NCBI RefSeq assembly: GCF_018310535.1
Contig: NZ_CP074102.1
Location: forward strand, 3,658,001 to 3,722,000
From: Streptomyces mirabilis
GTDB taxonomy: Bacteria; Actinomycetota; Actinomycetes; Streptomycetales; Streptomycetaceae
Length of the DNA stretch: 64,000 bases
Direction of reading: 5' to 3'
Shown here one piece after another: positions 53,501-61,376 of this stretch. The translations under genes were made by a program, and so were the position numbers. How positions within the stretch are numbered: position 1 is the stretch's first letter; every line of letters starts with the position of its first letter. The notes below the pieces were generated by a model. The model was not told the origin of the DNA and searched no databases. It saw nothing but the letters and a program-made list of their open reading frames with translations.

Positions 53501-53689
53501 CGCCGACGCGGGCGGCGCCCCGCCCCACAGCGCGTCCTTGAGCGCGTCCACCGAGACGACCCGGCCCGGCTCCAGGAGCAGCGCGACCAGCAGGGCGCGC
53601 ATCTTGCCGCCGCCGATCGAACGGACCTCGCCGTCGGCGTCGTACAACACCGGCGGCCCCAGCAGCCCGAACCGCAGCCCGTACCGCAT
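50504..53689 (-). CDS. AfsR-like SARP regulator (HTH-BTAD-NB-ARC-TPR)
   Basis: A ~1061-residue multidomain activator. An OmpR-type winged helix begins MRYGLRFGLLGPPVLYDADG (1-95, with SAQASLQNHVTRLRRLL). It is followed by a BTAD helical domain (about 100-330, interrupted by a Gly-rich insertion with GTGGAG units), an NB-ARC ATPase with Walker A GMAGVGKSALAL (about 435) and LMVLDDAAHAAQV, and TPR repeats (about 770-1050, e.g. NIGYAHLTLGEPAAAV). Such proteins regulate secondary metabolism. ATG at 53689 begins the domain; an upstream ATG at 53755 would add 22 residues. Confidence 0.88.
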   Translation of the reverse strand: MRYGLRFGLLGPPVLYDADGEVRSIGGGKMRALLVALLLEPGRVVSVDALKDALWGGAPPASAQASLQNHVTRLRRLLDDPERLRAMPPGYLLRVGEGELDVRVFESHVTAARAAYAGRDWERALREALAALALWRGTPLGGVPPELGGHALVQRLEEARLLVLEWRYEAELRLAGPGTGGAGTGGAGEGTGGVGRAEGAGVGWVFGDIGDAGVSVDAKATEATGAPNTSNTSSAPGTTRLAALAPELSALVAEYPLREAFHRLLMLVLHRTGRQAEALAVHRDLRTRLVEELGVEPGPAVRAAHLEILRERAGESDESARDRNGNAGEDGDRTERAAPAPPRPAQLPPPPGHFTGRTDVRRELNVALDTARHPRPPAPAVAVISGMAGVGKSALALHVAHGLRERFPDGQLYVNLHGATPGMTPLTPGQALAALLRDLGAEPRRIPEHPDAAAALLRSMLAPTRTLMVLDDAAHAAQVRPLLPAGAGCAVIVTSRSPLTALDGVRRFPLAPLSVEDSAALLRAVSGRVDGLDGAHPLVELTGRLPLALRVVAARLAARRALTPDVLAGQLTATEGRLHHLEYDDLSVRRSLAVALDALRASEREADQDAALVLSGIGALDLPVYGAPLLARLSGIAEFRAEAALDRLVDVALLEETAYGRYAPHDLVRDFAREIAGATEGEPGDGGAGICVSERALRWYAGVAARSLEAIVEPGLDREDRSRPTVAQPAAHTVDAAATPPFCTARDAFAWGDLELENVVALVERYADTSAYVPVLVRLLNPYLQRSGRVPESEVLLRAALGAARRLGDEAAQAYALGDLAGLHFMTGRAGEALTLNDEALAIWRRLGVLSWIRRGLNNRGMLLEGLGRHAESSEALLQSLELSRELGDPHTEAITYSHLGNLYEHTDARAAIEHHKRSLAIGDAMDDVIIRHSAHCNIGYAHLTLGEPAAAVPHFEESLRILGGHGDWHGESQTRLGLVRALRGVGHVERAARECDLLLCRADQRADRYTGGLARHQLGLLLHAQGDAGGAYELWKSALAALDGTDSSVVGALKELLEEE

Positions 53690-53808
53690 AGCCCGCCCCA
53701 CTGCCTTCCCGTGCGACCGACCCGACCGGTTCAGACCGGTACCGACCACACCCATGGCGACTTCGCGCCTTCTTGCGACGACTTCACGCCGACCGACTTC
53801 CGGTTTCC

Positions 53809-53828
53809 GGGTTTCCGGATGGAAACCC
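53809..53828. promoter_or_regulatory. Palindrome upstream of the AfsR-like gene
   Basis: Arms GGGTTTCC and GGAAACCC around GGAT, 120 bp upstream of the AfsR-like start, with an extra GGTTTCC half-site just before it. The 387-bp gap 53690-54076 otherwise holds only the terminator at 53958. Confidence 0.5.
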
Positions 53829-53957
53829 GTTGGCGACATGTTAGCGATCCGTTGGCGCGGGCTGATGGGATCAGTGCATCGGATCTGGCCCGACGGTGCG
53901 CGCGTACAACGCGTAACTCGGGGGAGTGTCGCCGCCGTGGCCGGATCCGGGGACAGA

Positions 53958-53996
53958 GAGGGCCCCGGTCGTCGGAGGTGAGCGACCGGGGCCCTC
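53958..53996 (-). terminator. Terminator of the glycosyltransferase gene
   Basis: A 14-bp perfect stem (GAGGGCCCCGGTCG with its complement) and an 11-nt loop, 81 nt downstream of the glycosyltransferase stop and before the AfsR-like gene. Confidence 0.82.
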
Positions 53997-54076
53997 GTCC
54001 GCTTTTGCCTTCCCCGCACACGGGCGGAGGCGTGCGACCCGTACACGGGCAGAGGCGTGCGACCGGCCCGCGTTCA

Positions 54077-54973
54077 TCAGATGACGGGCGGGCGTCCCAG
54101 CCGCGTGAGCCGCCACACCGTCCGCCACCGCATCGGCCGCCGCTCGCCTCCCGACTGCCGCAGCCCTTCCGCGAAGCCGCCGAACCAGGCCCGCAGCCCG
54201 CCGAGCGACCGCGTCCGTGCGAGCGTCAGCAGCATCCAGATTCCCAGGTGCACGGGGATGAGCGGGAGAGGCAGCCTGCGACGGGTGAGCCAGACCCGGT
54301 TGCGGGCGGTGACACGGTAGTAGATGGCGTGCCGGGCGGGCGAGGTCTTGGGGTGCTGGAGCAGCAGTTCGGGTTCGTAGAGCACGGTCCACCCGTCGTC
54401 GATGGCCCGCCAGGCCATGTCCGTCTCCTCGTGAGCGAAGAAGAACTCGGCGGGCCAGTCCCCGATCCGGGCGAGCATCGGCATGGACAGCGCGTGTCCG
54501 CCGCCGAGGAACCCGGTGACCGGACCGCCCCGCATCGGGTCCTTGGCCCCGACCCGGGGCACATGCCGGCGTTGGGTCTCCCCGTTCTCGTCGGCGATGC
54601 GGAAGCCGACGATGCCCAGGTGCGGATCGGCGGCGTACAGGTCCCGCACCTTGCGCAGCACATCCGCGTCGACCAGGAGTCCGTCGTCGTCCAGTTCGAC
54701 GACGACGTCCACGTCCGCGAACTCCCTGAGCCGGGCGAGGCCCACGTTGCGCCCGCCCGGGCAGCCGAGGTTCTCGTCGACCTCGATGCCGGTCACCTCA
54801 CCGGGCAGTCCCAGCCGCTCGGCGAACTCGGGCAGGGGACACCCGTTCCCCACGATCACGATCCGCGCGGGCGCGACGTCCTGCTTGGCCACCGAGGTGA
54901 GCAGCGCGTCGACCTCGTCGGGCCGGTTCCCCATGGTCACGACGGCAACGGCGATCCGAGGCCCTTCCGACAC
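54077..54973 (-). CDS. Family 2 glycosyltransferase
   Basis: A 298-residue GT-A fold transferase. N-terminal VAVVTMGNRPDEVDALLTSV, nucleotide-sugar region ENLGCPGGRNVGLA, DxD-like VELDDDGLL (about 93-100), and late HEETDMAWRAIDDGW that matches the [E/D]D..W general base region. A hydrophobic segment near 235-250 may touch the membrane. The sugar and acceptor are unknown. The GTG start at 54973. It stands alone with its own terminator. Confidence 0.87.
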   Translation of the reverse strand: MSEGPRIAVAVVTMGNRPDEVDALLTSVAKQDVAPARIVIVGNGCPLPEFAERLGLPGEVTGIEVDENLGCPGGRNVGLARLREFADVDVVVELDDDGLLVDADVLRKVRDLYAADPHLGIVGFRIADENGETQRRHVPRVGAKDPMRGGPVTGFLGGGHALSMPMLARIGDWPAEFFFAHEETDMAWRAIDDGWTVLYEPELLLQHPKTSPARHAIYYRVTARNRVWLTRRRLPLPLIPVHLGIWMLLTLARTRSLGGLRAWFGGFAEGLRQSGGERRPMRWRTVWRLTRLGRPPVI

Positions 54974-55037
54974 GACACCACTCCATCCCAGGCCGACAAC
55001 TCTGCCCGCGATGCTAGCTGTTAACCCTGGGGCTCCC

Positions 55038-55541
55038 TCAGGTACGCTGCGTTTCCTCGCGCTCTCCGCATTTACTCACGTCGTACGAGGCCTTTTGCGC
55101 CGTACGAAGCTCTTTGCGCCGTACGAACTTCAGTCCCGACCAGTCCTCCCCCAGCGCGGCCACCTTCACGTCGACCACCCCGAGCGGCAGGAAGAGCTCA
55201 CGCAGGGCGTTCTCGGTGATGTCGCTGCGGTGCCCGGCCGCCTTGCGGGGCCAGGCGATCCAGAGCATCGCGTGATCGGCGAGGCCGTCCACCAGCGCCG
55301 GAGCCTCGGCGACCAGTTCCCCCAACGACCGATGGAAGACGACGGCGACATCGGCACCCGCGGCTCCGTCGCCCCCATCGCCCCCATCGCCCCCGGACAC
55401 GACACACCCATCCGGCAGTCCGGGGATCTCCCACCCCTCGGGCCGGTGCACCAGCCGTACCCGCTGCCCGGCCTTGACGCCGATCTTCTTGGCGAGCGGC
55501 GTACCGGAGTACCCGCCGCCGGCCGTACGGGACGTACTCAC
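55038..55541 (-). CDS. DUF3052 protein
   Basis: A 167-residue protein of the DUF3052 family: YSGTPLAKKIGVKAGQRVRL near the N-terminus, LWIAWPRKAAGHRSDITENA, and DVKVAALGEDWSGLKFVRRK near the C-terminus. A GGDGGDGGDG insertion interrupts the middle. The function is unknown. GTG at 55541 gives the normal N-terminus (VSTSRTAGGGYSG). Confidence 0.83.
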   Translation of the reverse strand: MSTSRTAGGGYSGTPLAKKIGVKAGQRVRLVHRPEGWEIPGLPDGCVVSGGDGGDGGDGAAGADVAVVFHRSLGELVAEAPALVDGLADHAMLWIAWPRKAAGHRSDITENALRELFLPLGVVDVKVAALGEDWSGLKFVRRKELRTAQKASYDVSKCGEREETQRT

Positions 55542-55717
55542 ACCCGGCCCCCTTCCCACCCCTGCCTTCCGCGCGGTCAGGGGCGAACCTGCTCGGGAAC
55601 CTACTCGGCGCGGGGGCCACGGCACGGGGTGCGCGCCCGGAGTCTCGTCAACTCTCACCGACTCTTACCGACTCATGTCGGCTCTTACCGGACGCACACC
55701 CGCACACCCGCGCGGCC

Positions 55718-56013
55718 TCAGGCGGCGTACGCGCCCCGCACCTCGAAACGCTCGGCGGACGGCGGGGCGGCCAGCCAGTCCTTCAGGCCCGCCTGGAACT
55801 CACGGAACTCCTGGATCGCGGAAAGCGGATTCTCGATCCCGTCCGCGATCTCCAGTTCCGCGAGGTAGGTGACTCCGTCGGGGAGCCGTTACGAGGCGTG
55901 GCGCACGCCCTGGGCCGCGCGGCCTCGATCGCGGTGAACATCTTCCGCAGCGCCGCTTCGAGCTCGTCGACACACTCGGGCCTCACCGTGGCACGCACCA
56001 TCAGAACAGCCAT
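55718..56013 (-). pseudogene. Frameshifted small dimeric alpha/beta-barrel (ABM-like) protein gene
   Basis: The first ~37 codons from ATG 56013 read MAVLMVRATVRPECVDELEA and ALRKMFTAIEAARP. The frame is then lost by an apparent 1-nt deletion near 55907-55916. The downstream frame resumes with a TAA at 55891-55889 followed by RLPDGVTYLAELEIADGIEN and FREFQAGLKDWLA to the stop at 55718. Two lesions in a ~98-residue coding region show decay. The intact version would resemble antibiotic-biosynthesis-monooxygenase-like proteins. Confidence 0.8.
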
Positions 56014-56148
56014 GTCGTCATCTCCTTCTCGTCCCTGTCACACCTGCCACATCTGTCACACCGCTACCGGGCCACGTGGGTGGCGCCATCTCCCTGACGC
56101 GCCCGGGGGCGGAGGTGTGACGGGGACGAAGAAGGAATCCCCGACCGG

Positions 56149-56904
56149 TCAGGCGTTGGGGTCGAACGAGATGCCCGCCGGCATGGCCTTCGTGAGGTGG
56201 GCGGCGAAGTTGGCGTCCTTGAGGCCGAAGTTGGCGCTGCCGAAGTCGTAGGCGCTCAGCTTGTCGCGCAGACCCGCCGGATAGCCGTTCCAGCCGACCA
56301 GGGCCGGGTACTGCCAGGTGTGGTAGCCGTTCTCCGGCGGCTCGTCGCCCGAGTTCGCGAGCCGGAAGTCATGGGTGCTCAGACCGTCCTTGTGATAGAC
56401 GATCTTGGGGTGGGTGCCGTCCCACAGGACCTGGTCGGCGCTGTAGACGTTGAAGTCGCCGTGCGCGGACGTGGAGACGTACTTGGCCTGGTTGTTCTGC
56501 ACCCAGACCGCCACGTGCTCCCAGTCGTTGCGGTGCCCGCCGATCGTGGCCTGGTCCTTCTCGAAGTAGAGGCCGTAGAGGATCACGCACCAGCCGTTGT
56601 TGCACTTCTCGCGTGAGTAGCCGTTGGTGTTGTCGAGATCCGAGATGTCGTGGCACTCGCCGCTGGGTGAACCCGACGGCTTGAGGCCGCCGTTGATCGT
56701 CCCGTCGGGGCCGATGGCGGGCGTGGGGTAGCAGCCGTCCGTGTCGTAGTCGTACGCCGGTTGCCAGGTCTTCTCCAAGTCGTCCGCGTTGGCGGGCAGG
56801 GCCTTGGGCGGGGCGGCGAGCGCGCTGCTGGGGAAGGCGACGACCAGCGCGACGGCGCTGCCGAGGATGAGAGAGGCCCTGCGTACGCGCGAGCTCTTCT
56901 GCAC
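56149..56904 (-). CDS. Secreted NPP1 / necrosis-inducing-like protein (NLP)
   Basis: A 251-residue secreted protein with a signal peptide (cleavage near 30, SSALA-APPK). The NPP1 heptapeptide region reads GHRNDWE at 123-129; the family consensus is GHRHDWE. The His, Asp and Glu equivalent to the metal ligands are kept and only the second His is changed to Asn. Two Cys pairs are visible (C58/C84, C101/C106). NLPs from oomycetes and some bacteria lyse plant membranes. Whether this one does is unknown. AGGAGG lies 5 nt before the GTG start. Confidence 0.9.
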   Translation of the reverse strand: MQKSSRVRRASLILGSAVALVVAFPSSALAAPPKALPANADDLEKTWQPAYDYDTDGCYPTPAIGPDGTINGGLKPSGSPSGECHDISDLDNTNGYSREKCNNGWCVILYGLYFEKDQATIGGHRNDWEHVAVWVQNNQAKYVSTSAHGDFNVYSADQVLWDGTHPKIVYHKDGLSTHDFRLANSGDEPPENGYHTWQYPALVGWNGYPAGLRDKLSAYDFGSANFGLKDANFAAHLTKAMPAGISFDPNA

Positions 56905-57464
56905 TGCGTCCTCCTGAGGGACCGCGAGGGGGGTGGGGCAAGCGGTTTCATCGGCATGCCCCGATCACCCTCACGTGACTCGTTGAGCGCTCAAGCGGTG
57001 CCGGGTGTCCCGGGGGTGAAAGATCAACCAACAAAGGAGATGGGGGAGTTGACGCCGAGCGGAAGGCGGGGTCTCCTTCCGCAAGGGAACGCGAGAACCG
57101 GCGAAGCGACTGACAACGCGACTGACAACACGACTGGCAAAGCGACTGACGCGCTACCAGCAACGCGCACACCGCCTGAGTCGACGCCTCAACCGACGTC
57201 TAGGGGGAGTCGTTCGGATCGCCTCGGATCAGGCCGCGACGCATGGTGCGGCGCATGGTGCGGCGCGCGCCGCAAGGCGGAGCATTACCCGCGTACTGGC
57301 CGTACTCGGGTGATGCGACAACGCGGCGAGGTGCCCCGCCAGGCGTCGCGGACCAGGGGTGATCCCCCCGGCGGCGCCGCGGCCGTCATCGCGCTGTTCT
57401 GAACCACACCGGAGTGGGCCGGAGAACCGGCCCGCCCGACTCCCCCGCCCTCTCCTTCACCTGC
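56905..57464. other. 560-bp gap with a 12-bp tandem repeat
   Basis: No convincing gene. Four 12-bp units beginning CGACTGACAACG occur in tandem at 57107-57154. The rest is ordinary GC-rich spacer. Confidence 0.6.
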
Positions 57465-57932
57465 TCAACCGCGCGGCCAGGGACGCCCGTCGAGACGCTC
57501 GATGTCACGGTTGAAGCGGCTGAGATAGGCGGCGAACTCGGCCACCTCCTCGGGATCCCAGTCGGTCATGATCTTCTCCAGACCGTCCAGGTTCTCGGCG
57601 CGGTGGGCGTCCAGTCGGCGTCTGCCCTCCGCGGTGATGGCGAACTTGCGGGCGATGCCCCCCTCGGGGTCGGGCATGCGCTCGACGACCCCGGCCCGCA
57701 GCATCGCGGCGGTCTGCCGGTTGAGGGTGGACGCGTCCAGGCCGAAGGCCTCTCTGAGCTCACCGATGGACATCGGGCCTTGCACCTGAATCCGGCTGAG
57801 CAGGACGTACGCGCTGCGGTCCAGCCGCTCCTCACTCACCCCGCGCCCCCGCGGGTTGATCATGTGCATGTGGCGCCCGAGCAGCATGGTCTCGAATTCC
57901 AGCAGGTCAAGTGGCTTGTCCACGCGAGGCAT
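57465..57932 (-). CDS. MarR-family transcriptional regulator
   Basis: A 155-residue regulator with the MarR winged helix: SAYVLLSRIQVQGPMSIGEL, recognition region DASTLNRQTAAMLRAGVVER, and wing GGIARKFAITAEGRRRL. It is divergent from an MFS efflux gene, with palindromes in the 246-bp gap, a standard repressor/pump layout. ATG at 57932. Confidence 0.9.
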   Translation of the reverse strand: MPRVDKPLDLLEFETMLLGRHMHMINPRGRGVSEERLDRSAYVLLSRIQVQGPMSIGELREAFGLDASTLNRQTAAMLRAGVVERMPDPEGGIARKFAITAEGRRRLDAHRAENLDGLEKIMTDWDPEEVAEFAAYLSRFNRDIERLDGRPWPRG

Positions 57933-57996
57933 CCTTCGGCTCCCGGCTCGCTTCCCCTACAGGAAAGCTACCTCCCGCCAGGTATACCACTGCGAT

Positions 57997-58026
57997 GTGC
58001 ATGATGCACTAGACATGTATGATACA
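57997..58026. promoter_or_regulatory. Paired palindromes in the marR-MFS intergenic region
   Basis: GTGCATGATGCAC (57997-58009) and TGTATGATACA (58016-58026) share a TGYATGATRCA pattern with centres 18 bp apart. TATGAT at 58018-58023 inside the second could be the -10 of the MFS gene. A likely MarR operator. Confidence 0.68.
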
Positions 58027-58178
58027 CATCGCATGCAGCATGCAACTCGCGTGCGCCGTGCCCGCGACTCACCGTGATCCGGAGACACAGCAGGCCTGGA
58101 GACGCAGCAGGCCCGGCGATGCAGCAGGCCCGAATGCGCAGCACAGCAACAAGCCCGGAAGAGCAACAGGGAGTACCC

Positions 58179-59642
58179 GTGGACAGTTCCCAGCCCGCAG
58201 CCCGCTCCGGCGGTGTTGTCGGCATCCTCGCCTTCGGCGGCATCGTGGCCGCGATCACCCAGACACTGGTGGTGCCACTGATCGGGGAACTCCCGACCCT
58301 CTTCGACACCACCGCCTCGAACGCCTCCTGGGTCGTCACCGCCACGCTGCTCGCGGCGGCCGTGATCACCCCCGTCGCCGGCCGCCTCGGTGACATGTAC
58401 GGCAAGAAGCGCATGCTTCTGGCCTCCCTGGTCCCGCTCATCCTGGGCTCCGTGGTCTGCGCCCTGTCCTCCTCGGTCGTCCCGATGATCGCCGGACGCG
58501 GTCTGCAGGGCCTCGGCATGGGCGTGGTGCCCCTCGGCATCAGCCTGCTGCGTGACGTCGTACCGGCGGAGAAGCTCGGCTCGTCCATCGCGATGATGAG
58601 CGCGTCCATGGGTGTGGGCGGGGCGCTCGGCCTGCCGTTCTCCGCGGCGATCGCCGAGAACGCCAGCTGGCGCGTGCTGTTCTGGGTCGTCGCCGCGCTG
58701 ACCCTCGCGGTCGCCACGCTGATCTGGTTCTTCGTGCCCGCGGGCCGCGAGAGCACCGCCTCGGGCAGCTTCGACCTGCTCGGCGCGATCGGCCTGGGCA
58801 TCGCGCTGGTCTGCCTGCTTCTCGGCGTCTCCAAGGGTGCGGACTGGGGTTGGGGCAGCGGCACCACGCTCGGCCTGCTCGCCGCCGCGATCGTCCTGCT
58901 GCTGGCCTGGGGCTGGTGGGAGCTGCGCAGCGCCGAGCCGCTGGTCGACCTGCGGGTGACCGCCCGTCCGCAGGTGCTGATGACGAACGCCGCCTCGATC
59001 CTGGTCGGCTTCGCGATGTACTCCCAGTCCCTCGTGATCCCCCAGCTGTTGCAGCTGCCCGAGGAGACCGGCTACGGCCTCGGCGAGTCGATGCTGGCCA
59101 TGGGTCTGTGGATGGCCCCGGCCGGCCTCATGATGATGATCATGTCCCCGATCGGTGCCAAGCTCTCCGCCGCGAAGGGCCCACGCATCACCCTGTCCGT
59201 CGGCGCCCTGATCATCGCCCTCGGCTACGGCCTGTCGCTGCCGCTCATCGGCAACGGCTCCCCCTGGGGCCTGCTCGCGGTGACCATCGTCTGCAACACG
59301 GGCGTCGGTTTCGCCTACGGTGCGATGCCCGCGCTCATCATGGGCGCGGTGCCCCAGTCGGAGACCGCCTCGGCCAACAGCTTCAACACGCTGATGCGTT
59401 CGATCGGCAGCTCCGTCTCGGCCGCCGTGATGGCCGTGGTCCTGGCCCAGATGACCACGAAGTTCGGCCCGGTCTCCCTGCCGTCCGAGAGCGGCTTCCG
59501 TGTCGCCATGCTGATCGGCTCCTGCGTCGGCATCGCCGCCGCGATCGTCGCCTTCCTCATCCCGGTCCGCCCCGCGGCCGCCCGCCCGCAGGCCGAACCC
59601 ACCCAGGACACGGCCCCCGAGACGGTCGAGGCAAAGGCCTGA
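58179..59642 (+). CDS. MFS drug efflux transporter, DHA2 (14-TM) type
   Basis: A 487-residue polytopic protein with about 14 transmembrane helices. Loop 2-3 motif GRLGDMYGKKRM and motif C-like MGVGGALGLPFSA mark the drug:proton antiporter-2 family. Export of a toxic compound by proton antiport is likely, substrate unknown. GTG at 58179 has AGGGAG 5 nt upstream. Upstream 58081-58140 has three GCAGCAGGCC-type units. Control by the divergent MarR protein is likely. Confidence 0.9.
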   Translation: MDSSQPAARSGGVVGILAFGGIVAAITQTLVVPLIGELPTLFDTTASNASWVVTATLLAAAVITPVAGRLGDMYGKKRMLLASLVPLILGSVVCALSSSVVPMIAGRGLQGLGMGVVPLGISLLRDVVPAEKLGSSIAMMSASMGVGGALGLPFSAAIAENASWRVLFWVVAALTLAVATLIWFFVPAGRESTASGSFDLLGAIGLGIALVCLLLGVSKGADWGWGSGTTLGLLAAAIVLLLAWGWWELRSAEPLVDLRVTARPQVLMTNAASILVGFAMYSQSLVIPQLLQLPEETGYGLGESMLAMGLWMAPAGLMMMIMSPIGAKLSAAKGPRITLSVGALIIALGYGLSLPLIGNGSPWGLLAVTIVCNTGVGFAYGAMPALIMGAVPQSETASANSFNTLMRSIGSSVSAAVMAVVLAQMTTKFGPVSLPSESGFRVAMLIGSCVGIAAAIVAFLIPVRPAAARPQAEPTQDTAPETVEAKA

Positions 59643-59754
59643 CCCGACCGGACCCCACGCACCGCGCCCACGCACCCACGTACCTGGGCACCCGCACACC
59701 CGCGCCCCCGGGCGGCAGTCACCCTCACGGAACCAGAGAAACCGCAGGTCAGCG

Positions 59755-60040
59755 ATCCAGCGCACCTTCGGTGCGCGCCGGGGGCGTGGTAAATGCCGTG
59801 GCGCGCGCTGGAGGTGCTTCTGTCTGCCCTGACGTGGGCTGATGCCGGTCCGAGACGCTGGAGGGGTTCGTTCCGGCCGAAACCGATACTTCTGTGATGC
59901 CGGTGAGCTCGCAGGTCAGCGTGGTGCTGGGGGCCGTCCACGGGAACCGTGGAGTGTTGCTGCAAAGCACGTGCGTCAGAATTCCTGATTCACCCTGGCC
60001 CTCCCGGAACGGCATACGACAGGTCCGTCCGCCAGGGAGG
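59755..60040 (+). ncRNA. Candidate IS110 bridge RNA region
   Basis: The non-coding segment before the transposase, where IS110-subgroup elements encode their guide (bridge) RNA. Hairpins CGCACC-TTC-GGTGCG (about 59763-59777) and CCACGG-GAA-CCGTGG (about 59939-59953) are visible. GCAGGTCAGCG at 59911-59921 repeats exactly the sequence at 59744-59754 near the provisional left end. Transcript limits cannot be read. Confidence 0.4.
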
Positions 60041-60050
60041 GAGCAAGGCC

Positions 60051-61295
60051 ATGGACGTGCTGCACGAACGCTGCGTGGGCCTCGACATCAGCAAGAAAGA
60101 CGTCAAGGCGTGCGTCCGCACCCCGAGTACGAAGCGGCGGGGGTCCTTCACGACCGAGACCACGACGTGGGGATCGACGACGAACGCGGTCCTCGCCCTG
60201 CGGGATCATCTGCTCGCCGCACGGGTGACGCTGGTGGTGATCGAGGCGACCTCGGACTACTGGAAGCCGTTCTACTACGTGCTGGCCTGCGAGTTGAACG
60301 TGATCCTCGTCAACGCGCGGCAGGTCAAGAACCTGCCCGGCCGCAAGACGGACGTCTCGGACGCGGCGTGGCTCGCCCAGCTCGGCGCCCACGGCCTGGT
60401 GAGGCCCTCCTTCGTGCCGCCCGAGCCGGTCCGCGAACTACGGGACCTCACCCGCGCCCGGACCACCGCCACCCGTGAACGCAGCCGCGTGGTCCAGCGG
60501 CTGGAAAAGCTGCTGGAGGACACCGGCATCAAACTCTCCGCGGTCGCCTCCGACATCATGGGCGTCTCCGGCCGGGCCATGCTCGAAGCCCTCATCCGCG
60601 GCGAAGGCGACCCGCAGGTCCTCGCGGACCTGGCAAAACGCAAGCTCCGCAACAAAATCCCCGAACTCACCGAGGCCCTGACCGGACGCTTCCGCGAACA
60701 CCACGCGTTCCTGGCCCGCCTGCATCTGGACCACTACGACCAGCTCACCACGATGATCGACCAGCTCACCGGACGCATCGAGGAGGCGATGGCACCCTTT
60801 CGTGGCGCCCTCGACCTGCTCGACACCATCCCCGGGATCAACCGGGCCGTCGCCGAAGTGATCATCGCGGAGACCGGCGGCGACATGAACCGCTTCGCCA
60901 CCGCCAAACACCTCGCGTCCTGGGCCGGGGTCTGCCCCGGCCACCACGAGTCCGCCGGCCGCACCAAAAGCACCAAAGTCCGGCCCGGCAACCCCTACCT
61001 GAAGGGCGCCCTCGGCCTCGCCGCGTTCGGCGCGGTCAGAACCAAAGACACCTATCTGCAGGCCCGTTACAAGCGCCTGACCGCCCGGCGCGGCCCCCTC
61101 AGGGCGCTGGTCGCCGTCGAGCACTCGATCATCACCGCGCTCTGGCACATGCTCACCGACAACGTGCCCTACCAGGAACTCGGCGGCACCTACTTCACCC
61201 AACGCGACCCCGAACGCGCCACCCGCCGCGCGGTCAACCAGCTCAACCAGCTCGGCTACACCGTCACCCTCAACCCGAGGGAGAACCCCGCCTGA
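60051..61295 (+). CDS. IS110-family transposase (DEDD)
   Basis: A 414-residue recombinase. The N-terminal RuvC-like DEDD domain has GLDISKKD (10-17), VVIEATSDYWKPFYY and GRKTDVSDAAWLAQL. After a coiled-coil region (about 150-230), the C-terminal Tnp_IS116/IS110/IS902 domain has IPGINRAVAEVIIAETGG and CPGHHESAGRTKS with the catalytic Ser region. It is intact, with AGGGAGGGAG upstream of ATG 60051, so it may be active. Confidence 0.93.
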   Translation: MDVLHERCVGLDISKKDVKACVRTPSTKRRGSFTTETTTWGSTTNAVLALRDHLLAARVTLVVIEATSDYWKPFYYVLACELNVILVNARQVKNLPGRKTDVSDAAWLAQLGAHGLVRPSFVPPEPVRELRDLTRARTTATRERSRVVQRLEKLLEDTGIKLSAVASDIMGVSGRAMLEALIRGEGDPQVLADLAKRKLRNKIPELTEALTGRFREHHAFLARLHLDHYDQLTTMIDQLTGRIEEAMAPFRGALDLLDTIPGINRAVAEVIIAETGGDMNRFATAKHLASWAGVCPGHHESAGRTKSTKVRPGNPYLKGALGLAAFGAVRTKDTYLQARYKRLTARRGPLRALVAVEHSIITALWHMLTDNVPYQELGGTYFTQRDPERATRRAVNQLNQLGYTVTLNPRENPA

Positions 61296-61376
61296 CCGGC
61301 AGCCCCAGACACCCGGCGGCCCACCGCGACCACCGGGCACTCAGCCCTGCCCACACCCATCGTGACCAGGATCTAT

